Origin: Pseudoalteromonas luteoviolacea
GTDB taxonomy: Bacteria; Pseudomonadota; Gammaproteobacteria; Enterobacterales; Alteromonadaceae
Direction: 5' to 3'
Assembly: GCF_000814765.1 (NCBI RefSeq)
Contig: NZ_JWIC01000004.1
Span: 186,001 to 250,000, forward strand
DNA length: 64,000 nt
The notes under the pieces were generated by a model. The model saw only the letters and a program-made list of their open reading frames with translations, searched no databases and was not told the origin of the DNA. Made by a program: the position numbers and the translations under genes. Shown here in pieces: positions 20,059 to 29,274 of this stretch. Each line of letters starts with the position of its first letter. The first letter of the stretch is position 1.

Positions 20059-22656
20059 ATGAATCTACGAAAAAATCTGCTCGCGCAGATGTTTGCAACG
20101 ACGCTGGTCACTGCCTCGTGGGGCGCAAGTGCAATGCTTTCTCAACCTCAGCTAGACGCCTTTGCTAAAGATACACAACTCACTTTTGCAGTAGAAAACA
20201 ACTTCCATGGTGGTGCTGGTAGTTTCATCGGCTCTGTGACATTAGAAAATCGTTCAAATGTTGCTTTGCCCAAGGGGGAAAGTGATTGGCAGATTTACGT
20301 ACATTCAGTTAGAAAAATTAAAACATTAGCGTCAGCTGGTCTGCGTATTGAGCATGTCAATGGTGATTTGCATCGCTTTGTGCCTACTCCTGAGTTCGCT
20401 GGACTCGCTGCGAATGAATCACTCAAAATTGAATTTGAAGCGGCAGCTTGGATAGCAGCATACACCGATTTTATGCCGCGTGCATTTATTGTATCTGGTC
20501 AGTCTTTACCTGTGATTTTTGCGAATACAGATACTGAGGAGATGTCGTCATTCGTTGCGCCGATTGAGCGAGAAAACCAACTGAAAAGGCATAATGAGCC
20601 ATTAGATTATTCTCCATTGGCTACTGCTGCTTGGCGATATGAGCACAATGCGCATAACGTCAAAGTTGACAAAGAAGCTGCGCTGAAACGTATTATCCCT
20701 AAACCTCAGAATGTTGATTTTAATCGTGGTGTGGCTCAGTTAAATGATAAATGGCAAATTCGTTTTGCAGGACGTTTGAAATCTGAAGTGGCGGTTTTTC
20801 AGGAGGACCTAAGTGAATTTGGTTTGACTCTGGATGCTAAAGCAGATCACATTTCGGCAGGCAAAGTTCCTACCATTTTCCTCAAAGTTGAAGCGGACGA
20901 AGGGCGCTATTCAGGTCAATCAGGCAGCTACAAGCTCGAAGTAGATGACGATAAAATTGAAATCATCGGTACAGATAATGCGGGTGTATTCTATGGGATC
21001 CAAAGCCTATTAGCTCTGTTTACAAAGGTACCAGATGGCAGTGTTGAAGTGCCAAATGTAGAGATTGACGATACGCCGAGATATGGTTGGCGTGGTATGC
21101 ATTATGACAATGCGCGAAATTACCATGGGAAAGACGCTTTATTTAAGCTCGTTGAGCAAATGGCGCGTTACAAGCTAAATAAATTTCACTGGCATTTCTC
21201 AGATGATGAGGGCTGGCGCTTAGAAATTCCAGGCTTACCTGAGCTATCGGAAATTGGCGGTTATCGCTGCTTTGACTTAGAAGAGCGCTCATGTTTGCTG
21301 ACTCAGCTTGGCACGGGTCCATTTAAGACGGGCTCTGGAAATGGTTATCTATCAAGAACAGACTTTGTTGAGCTATTAAAATTTGCGAAAGCTAGGCACA
21401 TAGATATCATTCCAGAAATTGAAGGTCCAGGACATGCCCGTGCAGCCATTAAAGCGATGGAAGCCAGGTATCATAGATTAATGGAACAGGGTAAAGAAGC
21501 CGAAGCGCGCGCTTTCTTATTGAGTGATCCTGAAGATAAATCTGAATATTTGACAGTACAAAACTACACAGATAATTCATTCAATGTGTGTATGGACTCA
21601 ACTTATGCCTTCGTTGAAAAGGTGACTTATGAGTTGCAAGGCATGTATCGTGAAGCGGGTACGCGCTTAGAAAACCTGCACTTTGGCGGTGATGAAGTGG
21701 GTGCGGGTTCTTGGACCAAATCGCCTGCATGTAATGCCTTATTTAATGAAGCGAATAATGGCATTGCAGGGCCAGCTGATTTGAAACCATACTTCACACA
21801 GCGCATTGCGAAAATCTTTGCAAAACGCGGGATTGCACCGGGCGCTTGGGAAGATGGCTTGATGTATGATCGTGTAAATCCATTTAAACGTGATGAATTC
21901 CCTAACCAAGTCTTCACTGCTAACGTATGGGATAATATCTGGGAGTGGGGTGTCGCAGACAGGGCTTACCGTTTGGCAAACGATGGTTATCAGGTCGTGC
22001 TATCTCACGGTACACACTTATACTTTGACCATCCTTATGAAGCACACCCAGCTGAACGAGGTTATTATTGGGCTGCAAGATATACAGATACCAAAAAAGC
22101 ATTTAGTTATATGCCAGATGATGTCTATGCTAACGCAGACTTTACCCGTAATGGCGAAGCGATTGACAATTTGGAAGCGCTTGTGGGTCGACCATTACCA
22201 AAGCTCGAAAAACCTGAAAATATCTTGGGAATGCAAGGGCAGGTATGGACTGAAACGATCCGCACTGAAGATCAGGTGATGGCGATGATGTTCCCACGTG
22301 TTTTGACCGTTGCTGAGCGTGCATGGCATAAAGCAAGCTGGGAAGGTGAGCAGCCAAATGAAAAAGCACGAGCAACTGACTGGCAAGAGTTTTCAGCGAC
22401 ATTGGCGTTAAAAGAATTGAATCGATTGGTCGCAGATGGTGTGAATGTTAACTTACCTGTGCCAGGTGCGGTGATCAAAGATGGTCAGTTATTGGCGAAT
22501 AGTGCATTTTCATTTTTGACAATTGAAGTGAGCTTGGACGCTGGTAAATCGTGGCAAGCATATTCAGGTCCGATGTCAGTAAGTAATTCATCAGATGTGC
22601 GTTTGAGAACGACATTAGATGGCAAAAAGTACAGTCGAATTACAGGTTTAGAGTAA
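20059..22656 (+). CDS. Secreted GH20 beta-N-acetylhexosaminidase (chitobiase)
   Basis: Releases N-acetylglucosamine from chitobiose and chitin oligomers, probably in the periplasm or at the outer membrane. 865 residues. A signal peptide ends near residue 26 (ASA). Then come an N-terminal carbohydrate-binding domain of the CHB_HEX type, a GH20b domain (about 220-340), and the GH20 barrel with HFGGDEVG, where D545-E546 are the catalytic pair. A small C-terminal domain follows. An AGGAG ribosome site precedes the ATG. With nagP downstream and matching operators before both, it belongs to the chitin-sugar uptake route. Confidence 0.94.
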   Translation: MNLRKNLLAQMFATTLVTASWGASAMLSQPQLDAFAKDTQLTFAVENNFHGGAGSFIGSVTLENRSNVALPKGESDWQIYVHSVRKIKTLASAGLRIEHVNGDLHRFVPTPEFAGLAANESLKIEFEAAAWIAAYTDFMPRAFIVSGQSLPVIFANTDTEEMSSFVAPIERENQLKRHNEPLDYSPLATAAWRYEHNAHNVKVDKEAALKRIIPKPQNVDFNRGVAQLNDKWQIRFAGRLKSEVAVFQEDLSEFGLTLDAKADHISAGKVPTIFLKVEADEGRYSGQSGSYKLEVDDDKIEIIGTDNAGVFYGIQSLLALFTKVPDGSVEVPNVEIDDTPRYGWRGMHYDNARNYHGKDALFKLVEQMARYKLNKFHWHFSDDEGWRLEIPGLPELSEIGGYRCFDLEERSCLLTQLGTGPFKTGSGNGYLSRTDFVELLKFAKARHIDIIPEIEGPGHARAAIKAMEARYHRLMEQGKEAEARAFLLSDPEDKSEYLTVQNYTDNSFNVCMDSTYAFVEKVTYELQGMYREAGTRLENLHFGGDEVGAGSWTKSPACNALFNEANNGIAGPADLKPYFTQRIAKIFAKRGIAPGAWEDGLMYDRVNPFKRDEFPNQVFTANVWDNIWEWGVADRAYRLANDGYQVVLSHGTHLYFDHPYEAHPAERGYYWAARYTDTKKAFSYMPDDVYANADFTRNGEAIDNLEALVGRPLPKLEKPENILGMQGQVWTETIRTEDQVMAMMFPRVLTVAERAWHKASWEGEQPNEKARATDWQEFSATLALKELNRLVADGVNVNLPVPGAVIKDGQLLANSAFSFLTIEVSLDAGKSWQAYSGPMSVSNSSDVRLRTTLDGKKYSRITGLE

Positions 22657-22680
22657 ACCTACTGATAATTTAAAATTTAA

Positions 22681-22703
22681 ATAGGGGCGTTTGCCCCTTT
22701 TTT
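22681..22703 (+). terminator. Intrinsic terminator after the hexosaminidase gene
   Basis: AGGGGC/GCCCCT stem with a GTTT loop followed by a T6 run. It makes nagP a separate transcription unit. Confidence 0.88.
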
Positions 22704-22762
22704 AAATCCAGTTTAGTATAATTTCTAACTAGAAATACGTGTAAAATTAACGTAAAGTTAAA

Positions 22763-22776
22763 TGTCAGCGCTGTCA
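22763..22776 (+). promoter_or_regulatory. LacI-type operator upstream of nagP (NagR-like)
   Basis: TGTCAGCGCTGTCA, one base from the perfect palindrome TGACAGCGCTGTCA. It shares ten consecutive bases (AGCGCTGTCA) with the operator at 19873-19886. A looser copy (10 of 14) may lie near 22801-22816, and a separate AAGGCTT/AAGCCTT inverted repeat lies at 22823-22837. Confidence 0.65.
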
Positions 22777-22933
22777 TTTTGCTGTGTGAACTTATTTTTA
22801 TATACAGCACTGACATTGCTGCAAGGCTTTAAGCCTTAGAAAGCGGGCACAAAAACAACATATATCGTGTACCTGTGATAAGTGGTCACAAGTGCAACTT
22901 GTCATAAGATTTTATTGCAACAAGAAGAGTATT

Positions 22934-24235
22934 ATGGAAGCAACAGTGGATATGAACGAAAAAGCGAAGCAGAGTGTCTGGTTGCCGATGACACTGGCTG
23001 GTTCTATGTTTTTTATATTGGGGTGTATAACCTGGTTGAACGGCGCTATCACTCCATTTTTACAGCAGATGCTTGAACTATCGCCGTTACAAGCGTCATT
23101 TATTATATCGTCATTTTATATTGCCGTAACGATTGCAGGTATCCCATCTGCAATGGTGATTAAAAAAGTGGGATATAAAAATGGTATGGCAGTAGGCTGT
23201 GTGATCATGGCTTTGTCAGCGCTACTATATATTCCTGCAGCCAAAATGCAGGCAATTGAAATATTCCTTTTAGCGCAGCTATTAATTGGTGTTGGTCAAA
23301 CCGTATTACAAACGGCCGTTAACCCATATGTCGTTAAAATGGGCTCTGAAAAGTCTGCGGCAGTGCGTGTATGTATAATGGGGCTATTAAATAAGTCAGC
23401 TGGTGTGATTGTACCTATTGTGTTTGCTGCGGTTGTAGTAAGCGGGGTTGTTAATGGCGGCGAAAGTTTATCGCAAGAACAAAAAGATGCGATGGCAAAT
23501 AGCTTAATAGCGCCTTACCTAGCCATTTCTGGTTTAATATTTTTATTCGCACTATTCGCAAAGTTTGCGCCTCTTCCTGACTTGGTATTTGAAGAAGAAA
23601 GTAAAACATCAAAAGGTGAATTAAGAGAAGCCTTACAACACCCTCACTTAGTGTTAGGTGTAATCGGTATTGCACTATATGTTGCAGTTGAAGTTATTGC
23701 AGCAGATACGATTGGTTCTTATGCACTACACTTGGGTATTGCTGACTATTCGATTATGACATCATATACCATGGGTTGTATGCTGCTTGGCTACGCAATT
23801 GGTATTGTCTTAATTCCTCGCTTTATGTCTCAACAGAGCGCTTTAGTGATGTCGGGCATAGCTGGTATTGTCACAGTGCTTGCTGTTGTGATGGGGGATA
23901 ACAATTCTTTTGTGCTTTCTAATCTATTGTTGGTGCCTTTTGGTGGACCTCAGCTACCAGATCCGTTATTGTGTATCGCATTACTCGGTTTTGCTAATGC
24001 AATGGTATGGCCTGCTATTTGGCCGCTGGCATTAGATGGCCTTGGCCGACTGACTGGTACAGCTTCTGGCTTACTGATAATGGGTATTGCCGGTGGTGCT
24101 TTAGGTCCATTGCTTATTGGTTTAGGGAATGTTGCAGGTCTTGGTGCACAAGGTGCATACAGCTTAATGATCCCAAGTTACATATTTATACTTTTCTATG
24201 CTTTGAAAGGTCACAAAATGAGAAGCTGGAAATAA
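22934..24235 (+). CDS. nagP: NagP-type N-acetylglucosamine permease (MFS, FHS family)
   Basis: Inner-membrane symporter of the fucose/glucose-galactose (FHS) branch of the major facilitator superfamily. 433 residues from the ATG at 22934, preceded by AAGAAGAG; an in-frame GTG 14 codons upstream lacks a ribosome site. About twelve membrane segments with the family signature FFILGCITWLNGAITPFLQ at about 26-44. In Alteromonadales such permeases next to hexosaminidases import N-acetylglucosamine without a phosphotransferase system. Substrate choice is inferred from the neighbour and the operator. Confidence 0.87.
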   Translation: MEATVDMNEKAKQSVWLPMTLAGSMFFILGCITWLNGAITPFLQQMLELSPLQASFIISSFYIAVTIAGIPSAMVIKKVGYKNGMAVGCVIMALSALLYIPAAKMQAIEIFLLAQLLIGVGQTVLQTAVNPYVVKMGSEKSAAVRVCIMGLLNKSAGVIVPIVFAAVVVSGVVNGGESLSQEQKDAMANSLIAPYLAISGLIFLFALFAKFAPLPDLVFEEESKTSKGELREALQHPHLVLGVIGIALYVAVEVIAADTIGSYALHLGIADYSIMTSYTMGCMLLGYAIGIVLIPRFMSQQSALVMSGIAGIVTVLAVVMGDNNSFVLSNLLLVPFGGPQLPDPLLCIALLGFANAMVWPAIWPLALDGLGRLTGTASGLLIMGIAGGALGPLLIGLGNVAGLGAQGAYSLMIPSYIFILFYALKGHKMRSWK

Positions 24236-24279
24236 GTAAACAGAATTTCTATTTATAAGTAGAAATAATCCCGTGTGTA

Positions 24280-24309
24280 ATGCCACCTAATTTAGGTGGC
24301 ATTTTTTTT
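24280..24309 (+). terminator. Intrinsic terminator after nagP
   Basis: TGCCACCTA/TAGGTGGCA nine-base stem with a three-base loop and a run of eight T. Confidence 0.92.
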
Positions 24310-24526
24310 ACTTGCCTAGTTAGTAACTTGACACTTTTGGCTAAGCAACAATGACGACTTTGCGCTCAGGCAAATTTCTTACAGCTATGACGAAAAGAGA
24401 TCAAAAGTCGATTAAATAATTGAATAGTTTGAAGAAAGAATAAATAGCAATGATGTGCTAAAAAAGAGAGATATTTAATTATAAAACATAGAGTGATAAA
24501 AAATAGAATACACAAAAAGAAGGAGA
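24310..24526. other. Non-coding stretch downstream of tRNA-His
   Basis: AT-rich spacer between the nagP terminator and the 3' end of the minus-strand tRNA. No gene, integrase or attachment-site duplication was seen. Confidence 0.5.
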
Positions 24527-24603
24527 TGGGGCGACTGATGGGGCTCGAACCCACGACAACCGGAATCACAATCCAGGGCTCTACCAACTGAGCTACAGCC
24601 GCC
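24527..24603 (-). tRNA. tRNA-His (anticodon GTG)
   Basis: Minus strand, 77 bases including the encoded CCA at 24527-24529. The cloverleaf is complete: an acceptor stem of seven pairs with one G-T, the extra 5' G (position -1) facing C73 that marks histidine tRNA, anticodon GTG (complement at 24567-24569), and GGTTCGAGCC as T arm. Confidence 0.97.
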
Positions 24604-24634
24604 ACAATGTTTCGTGTAACACCTCTTGGGTGTG

Positions 24635-24669
24635 GCGCGCATAATACAGTGTTTTGCTGACAATGCAAA
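24635..24669 (-). promoter_or_regulatory. tRNA-His promoter with GC-rich discriminator
   Basis: On the minus strand TTTGCA (24664-24669), a 17-base spacer and TATTAT (24641-24646), followed by GCGCGC (24635-24640). A GC-rich discriminator is typical of stably expressed RNA promoters under stringent control. Confidence 0.6.
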
Positions 24670-24786
24670 GACTTTTTTTATTTTTTTGACTATTTTAGTT
24701 TGTTTGGGGAAAATCTCCACAAAATGTCTAATATTTATACCTTCTGTAAATAATTATACTGATAACTCTCTGAAATAGGACGCTTT

Positions 24787-25608
24787 ATGGACATCATACT
24801 CGACTGGTTCAATAACAATTCAGATTTAATTGTGCACTATGCGCTTCAAGCTTTACTCGCCTTAGTTATTTTCTTAATCGGCCTTAAAGTGACGCGTTTT
24901 TTATCTAACCTAACAGAAAAGGCAATTTGTAACCGCAAAGTGGATAAGGCCGTAGGTGTTTTCTTAGCAAACATAGTATATGCCTTGGGCTTTGTTGCGA
25001 CACTACTTATGGCTTTATCACAGGTTGGTGTAGAGACAACGTCATTCATTGCCATTTTAGGTGCTGCAGGCCTAGCTGTTGGGCTAGCATTACAAGGGTC
25101 TCTTTCTAACTTTGCTTCGGGCGTGTTAATTATTATACTGCGCCCATTCAAGTCCGGTGATTATATAGACGCAGGTGGAAAATCTGGCAGTGTCCGTAAG
25201 ATAGAGATATTTTCAACAGAACTAATTACGCCAGACAATAAAGTGATTATAATACCCAATTCCTCCATTATGTCTGGTGCGATAGTAAACTATTCAAGGG
25301 AAAAAACGAGACGAATCGACTTAGTCATAGGTGTAGGTTATGAATCAGATTTGAAACATACTAAGACAGTTCTGGAGACTGTATTGAATCATGAAGCTCG
25401 TATCTTGAAAGACCCAGCGTATACTGTTGCTGTCTTAGAGCTTGGAGACTCCAGTGTTAATTTTGCAGTCAGGCCCTGGGTTAACACTGGCGACTATTGG
25501 CCAACTTACTTTGATTTGCTAGAAAACATTAAAATTGCATTGGATGATGCAAATATTAATATTCCGTATCCGCAAATGGATGTGCACTTACAAAAAACTG
25601 AAAAATAA
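24787..25608 (+). CDS. mscS: MscS-family small-conductance mechanosensitive channel
   Basis: Inner-membrane channel opened by membrane tension to release solutes on osmotic downshock. 273 residues, close to E. coli MscS (286). Three membrane segments: TM1 at about 18-37, TM2 at about 58-82, and the pore-lining TM3 at about 88-112 with the alternating Gly/Ala pattern GAAGLAVGLALQGSLSNFASG. The cytoplasmic beta and alpha/beta vestibule domain follows. The DUF481 gene starts 13 bases downstream and is probably cotranscribed. Confidence 0.95.
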   Translation: MDIILDWFNNNSDLIVHYALQALLALVIFLIGLKVTRFLSNLTEKAICNRKVDKAVGVFLANIVYALGFVATLLMALSQVGVETTSFIAILGAAGLAVGLALQGSLSNFASGVLIIILRPFKSGDYIDAGGKSGSVRKIEIFSTELITPDNKVIIIPNSSIMSGAIVNYSREKTRRIDLVIGVGYESDLKHTKTVLETVLNHEARILKDPAYTVAVLELGDSSVNFAVRPWVNTGDYWPTYFDLLENIKIALDDANINIPYPQMDVHLQKTEK

Positions 25609-25621
25609 GGTTGATTTTAGA

Positions 25622-26425
25622 ATGAAATTTAAACTGCTCTCTTTGTGTGCATTGATGACAGTATCGTCTCAGCTTGCAGCAGAAGAAAATAATAGTGGCA
25701 AGAAACTCCCAGAAGAAAAAGAGTGGGATATTACCAGTGAAGTCGGTGCCATTATCACAAGCGGTAATACGGAGACAACGACGTTAAAAGGGGAGATCAA
25801 AGCAAAGCATCATCTAGATAATTGGCGAAATGAATACAAGATCGATGGCATTTTCAAAGAAGATGAAATCGAAAATGATGATGGGGTAAAAGTTAAAGAG
25901 CGTACTAATGAAAAGTACTCTTTATCTGTGCAAGGTAATTACAAATTAGTAGATGACCACAGCCATTTATTTATTTTTGGCTCTTATGACTCAGATTACT
26001 TCGGCGCGTATAGAAGTGAATCTGTGTTCTCTATTGGTTATGGTTTGCGAGTACTTAGCCGCCCTAATATGTATTTAGATTTTGAAGTTGGTCCAGGTAT
26101 CAAACGCTTTGAGTATCAGGAAAACAGCACTGAAACGAAGGATGATGGCCAATCTTTAGCAGGTGAAACGGAAAGTGAAGCAATTGGTGTCGCGAAACTC
26201 GACTATGAGTGGACTATTTCTGACAATGCTAAATTCACACAGGTCATCGCGGTAGAGTATGGTGATACCAATACTAAATCAGAGTCAGAAACGGCTTTAA
26301 TGGCTAAAGTGAATGGGTCACTACAGATGAAGGTAGCCTACAAAATTACCCACAACTCAGAAGTAGATGTAGGCAAGGAAAAAACGGATACAGAAACGTC
26401 ACTGACACTCGTTTACAGTTTTTAA
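25622..26425 (+). CDS. DUF481 (YdiY-like) outer-membrane beta-barrel protein
   Basis: 267 residues from the ATG at 25622. A signal peptide ends near residue 20 (QLAA). The rest alternates in beta-strand fashion and ends in Phe, as expected for a barrel recognised by the Bam complex. The EVGAIITSGNTET segment near the mature N terminus is the DUF481 hallmark. The family includes a salt-induced outer-membrane protein but its function is not known; pairing with mscS suggests osmotic stress. An in-frame upstream start inside mscS is rejected because it would bury the signal peptide. Confidence 0.85.
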   Translation: MKFKLLSLCALMTVSSQLAAEENNSGKKLPEEKEWDITSEVGAIITSGNTETTTLKGEIKAKHHLDNWRNEYKIDGIFKEDEIENDDGVKVKERTNEKYSLSVQGNYKLVDDHSHLFIFGSYDSDYFGAYRSESVFSIGYGLRVLSRPNMYLDFEVGPGIKRFEYQENSTETKDDGQSLAGETESEAIGVAKLDYEWTISDNAKFTQVIAVEYGDTNTKSESETALMAKVNGSLQMKVAYKITHNSEVDVGKEKTDTETSLTLVYSF

Positions 26426-26458
26426 CGAATTGAATTACATCTTCACAAAGTTATGACA

Positions 26459-26483
26459 AAAAAAAAGGGCTTAGGCCCTTTTT
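26459..26483 (+). terminator. Intrinsic terminator after the DUF481 gene
   Basis: AAAAGGGC/GCCCTTTT stem with a TTAG loop and a T run. It closes the mscS unit before the polysaccharide region. Confidence 0.85.
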
Positions 26484-26552
26484 CTATTTCATTGTTATCG
26501 TGTAGAATATTCAATCTTTTTTTGGTTATTGACTAACGGGATACTGACACTG

Positions 26553-29168
26553 ATGTATTTTAAGCATGTTTTAGCAATAGTTTTATTGGGTTTCAGTGCT
26601 TTAGCTGGCGCTTTTACACCAACTGCGCAGCAAATAGAACAGTTTAAAAAACTGCCAAAATCTCAACAGGAAACGTTAGCAAAACAATATGGTATTGATT
26701 TATCAAGTATTGGTGTGCAGGGTAATAGTGAGCAGCATGATCAAACCACTGAAAAGAGCATATTGCCACGAGAAGATATCTCAATAGAAAATAACTCAGA
26801 TCCGTTAAAGCCAGAAGAAGTAATATTAAAACCATACGGCTATGAATTGTTTGCTGGAGAGCCAACCAGTTTTGCGCCGACAGAGCAGCTGTCAGTGCCC
26901 AATGACTATATTATCTCTAGTGGCGACAGCTTGTCAGTAAGCCTTTATGGTAAAGAAACAGCCACACACCTTATCACTGTTGACAGAGAAGGTCGATTAA
27001 ACATTCCCAACTTTTCCCCTGTATATGTTGCTGGTTTGACATATGGGGAACTGAAAGAATTAATAGATAAAAAAATTTCAACAGAGGCTATAGGCCTGAA
27101 AGTTTTTGTATCAATATCTGAATTAAGAAGCTTAAGAGTTTTAGTCGTCGGTGAAGCTCATAAACCAGGTAGCTATTCACTATCTCCCCTATCTACTGTT
27201 ACTCATGCCTTATTCGCAAGTGGTGGTCTATCAGAGATAGCTTCCTTGAGAAATATTAAGGTGAAAAGACGAGGTAAAGTTATCTCACAATTAGACCTAT
27301 ATGATTTGCTGTTGAAAGGGGACAGTTCTGGAGATGTGACACTGCAATCTGGAGATGTTGTATTTATCCCCTCAGTTGGTCCGCAAGTAACGGTGGAAGG
27401 GTTTGTAAAACGCCCCGCTATTTTTGAGTTGAAAGACGGTGAAACTGCTAAATCTTTAGTCAATATGTTTGGTGGATTTAAAGAAAACGCTTTTCTTGAA
27501 CAAGTAGAAGTGAAACGTGTCATTGAGCATAGCAAAAAGTCAGTTATTTCAGTCGATTTTACTCTAGATAAGACTGCTTACACTCCCCAAGGTGGAGACT
27601 ATCTTAAGGTGAAAAGTGTCAGTAGTGAGGTACTTGACTCTGTAACGCTGATCGGTGCGGTTGCTCGCCCAGGTTATTATGAGTGGAAAAGTGATATCAC
27701 ATTTGATCAATTGGTTAGTAATACAAAGACGGATTTGCTTCCTCAAGCTGATTTGGATTACGCGCTTATCGTTAGAGAAATTGCTGCGACTAATGAAATC
27801 GAAGTTATACAGTTTTCAATAGTTGATGCATTGAAAACTAAAAACGTACTACTGAATAAAAATGATGAAGTTTTTGTATTTAGTCGTTTTAATGATTTAG
27901 AAAAAGAAGAAGCAGCGCTTAAAAATTTAGCCCTCACAGAAACAGAACAAGAGCTTCAAGAAAAAGTTAAACTGTGGCACTTATATGAACGAAGGCAGTT
28001 TGATCAAAAAGTGTTATTTGATATGGCTCTAAATGATGCTTTACAAGATGAAAGCGAAGAGGAAGTCGAAATTAAAGTTGAAGAGGTAATTACACCAACT
28101 GCTTTTGGCAGGGAGAGTTTACTCGCTCCAATTCTAGCTCAGTTAGAATATCAAGCGACTGTTGGTAATTCTAAAGCTACTTTCGAAGTCGATGGCCAAG
28201 TTCGATTCCCTGGAGTATTTCCTTTAGCAAAAGGTCTTGATGTAAATGCTGCCATTACAGCTGCAGGGGGGCTACTTGAATCCGCTTATGTCGATTTTGC
28301 AGAAGTTACCAGAGTGTCTTCATCAGGAGATGTCTCTTATATTAAAGTGACAGATATCGACAAAGAACCTTCTGAAAACATTGTTTTATTGCAGGGCCGA
28401 GATACATTAAATATTTTAATGCAGCCAAATTGGCAAGAGAGTTATAAAGTACATTTGAAAGGAGAAGTTGTTTTTCCTGGAACGTATACGATTAAGCGCG
28501 GTGATACTTTGCAAGAAGTCCTTACCAGAGCTGGCGGTATAACAGGGTTTGCTGAACCTAAGGCCGCTATTTTCACTCGTGAAGCGATTAAAGAACAAGA
28601 ACAGAAACAGCTCAAAAGGTTATCTGAGGACTTAAGAAAAGACATTGCATCAAAGAGCTTTCAAAAGTCAATTGGATCAAATACATCGTTAACCTATGAA
28701 GAGACTAACAAGTTACTAAAAGATCTTGCCAGTGTAGAAGCATTGGGTCGACTTGTCATTGATTTGCCAAGCATTCTTGAAGACCGAACTGTATTGAGTT
28801 TACAAGATGGTGATACTTTGTATGTTCCTGGCCGTCAAGACTCAATTTCAATCATTGGTGAAGTCAATTACAGCTCATCTCATTTATTTAGACAAGGCAC
28901 TTCAATTGAAGACTATATCAATTTAAGTGGTGGTATGAGAGATAGAGCCGATGAAGAAAAAGTCTACGTCATAAAAGCTAATGGCGCCGTATTTATACCA
29001 AATAGAAGTAGTTGGTTTGCGGTAAACAATAACGTCCAGTTAGAAGCGGGGGATACCATAGTTGTCCCTATGGATGCGTCGCACATGGATAGCTTAACTC
29101 TTTGGAGTACAGCAACTCAGATATTTTATCAGTTAGGTGTTGGTATCGCTGCTTTAGCGAGAATTTAA
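26553..29168 (+). CDS. Large SLBB-repeat polysaccharide export protein (OtnA/WbfF-like)
   Basis: 871 residues from the ATG at 26553; an upstream in-frame TTG is less likely. The signal peptide ends near residue 20 (ALAGA) with no lipobox Cys, unlike Wza. The Poly_export domain starts at about residue 113 (YIISSGDSLSVSLYG). At least six SLBB-type repeats follow, recognisable by G-x-V-x-x-P-G-x-Y starts and AGG or SGG turns; a charged Glu/Lys-rich insert lies at about 450-505. In Vibrio, large proteins of this sort (OtnA, WbfF) export capsule or O-antigen with a Wzz partner. It opens part A of the polysaccharide region; no ops element was found upstream. Confidence 0.85.
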   Translation: MYFKHVLAIVLLGFSALAGAFTPTAQQIEQFKKLPKSQQETLAKQYGIDLSSIGVQGNSEQHDQTTEKSILPREDISIENNSDPLKPEEVILKPYGYELFAGEPTSFAPTEQLSVPNDYIISSGDSLSVSLYGKETATHLITVDREGRLNIPNFSPVYVAGLTYGELKELIDKKISTEAIGLKVFVSISELRSLRVLVVGEAHKPGSYSLSPLSTVTHALFASGGLSEIASLRNIKVKRRGKVISQLDLYDLLLKGDSSGDVTLQSGDVVFIPSVGPQVTVEGFVKRPAIFELKDGETAKSLVNMFGGFKENAFLEQVEVKRVIEHSKKSVISVDFTLDKTAYTPQGGDYLKVKSVSSEVLDSVTLIGAVARPGYYEWKSDITFDQLVSNTKTDLLPQADLDYALIVREIAATNEIEVIQFSIVDALKTKNVLLNKNDEVFVFSRFNDLEKEEAALKNLALTETEQELQEKVKLWHLYERRQFDQKVLFDMALNDALQDESEEEVEIKVEEVITPTAFGRESLLAPILAQLEYQATVGNSKATFEVDGQVRFPGVFPLAKGLDVNAAITAAGGLLESAYVDFAEVTRVSSSGDVSYIKVTDIDKEPSENIVLLQGRDTLNILMQPNWQESYKVHLKGEVVFPGTYTIKRGDTLQEVLTRAGGITGFAEPKAAIFTREAIKEQEQKQLKRLSEDLRKDIASKSFQKSIGSNTSLTYEETNKLLKDLASVEALGRLVIDLPSILEDRTVLSLQDGDTLYVPGRQDSISIIGEVNYSSSHLFRQGTSIEDYINLSGGMRDRADEEKVYVIKANGAVFIPNRSSWFAVNNNVQLEAGDTIVVPMDASHMDSLTLWSTATQIFYQLGVGIAALARI

Positions 29169-29184
29169 TTTAAAAAAGTTTAAT

Positions 29185-29202
29185 AGGCTTCAAATGAAGC
29201 CT
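29185..29202. repeat. Perfect inverted repeat between the export and transferase genes
   Basis: AGGCTTCA and TGAAGCCT separated by AA. There is no T run after it, so it is not a standard terminator; it could be an RNA processing stem. Confidence 0.5.
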
Positions 29203-29274
29203 GAAAGATTAACTTGTGATGAGTACTCTAAAGTTTCATCCTGAAATTAGCCTCATTAAGGGTAGGTAGCTAAT

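Noticed and set aside
21890..22279. 129-codon plus-strand frame inside the hexosaminidase gene
   Set aside because: Out of frame with an intact GH20 catalytic domain and unlike any protein family; a shadow frame.
24527..24603. tRNA-His as an integration site for a mobile element
   Set aside because: No integrase, no duplicated tRNA 3' end and no phage or plasmid gene on either side within the window.
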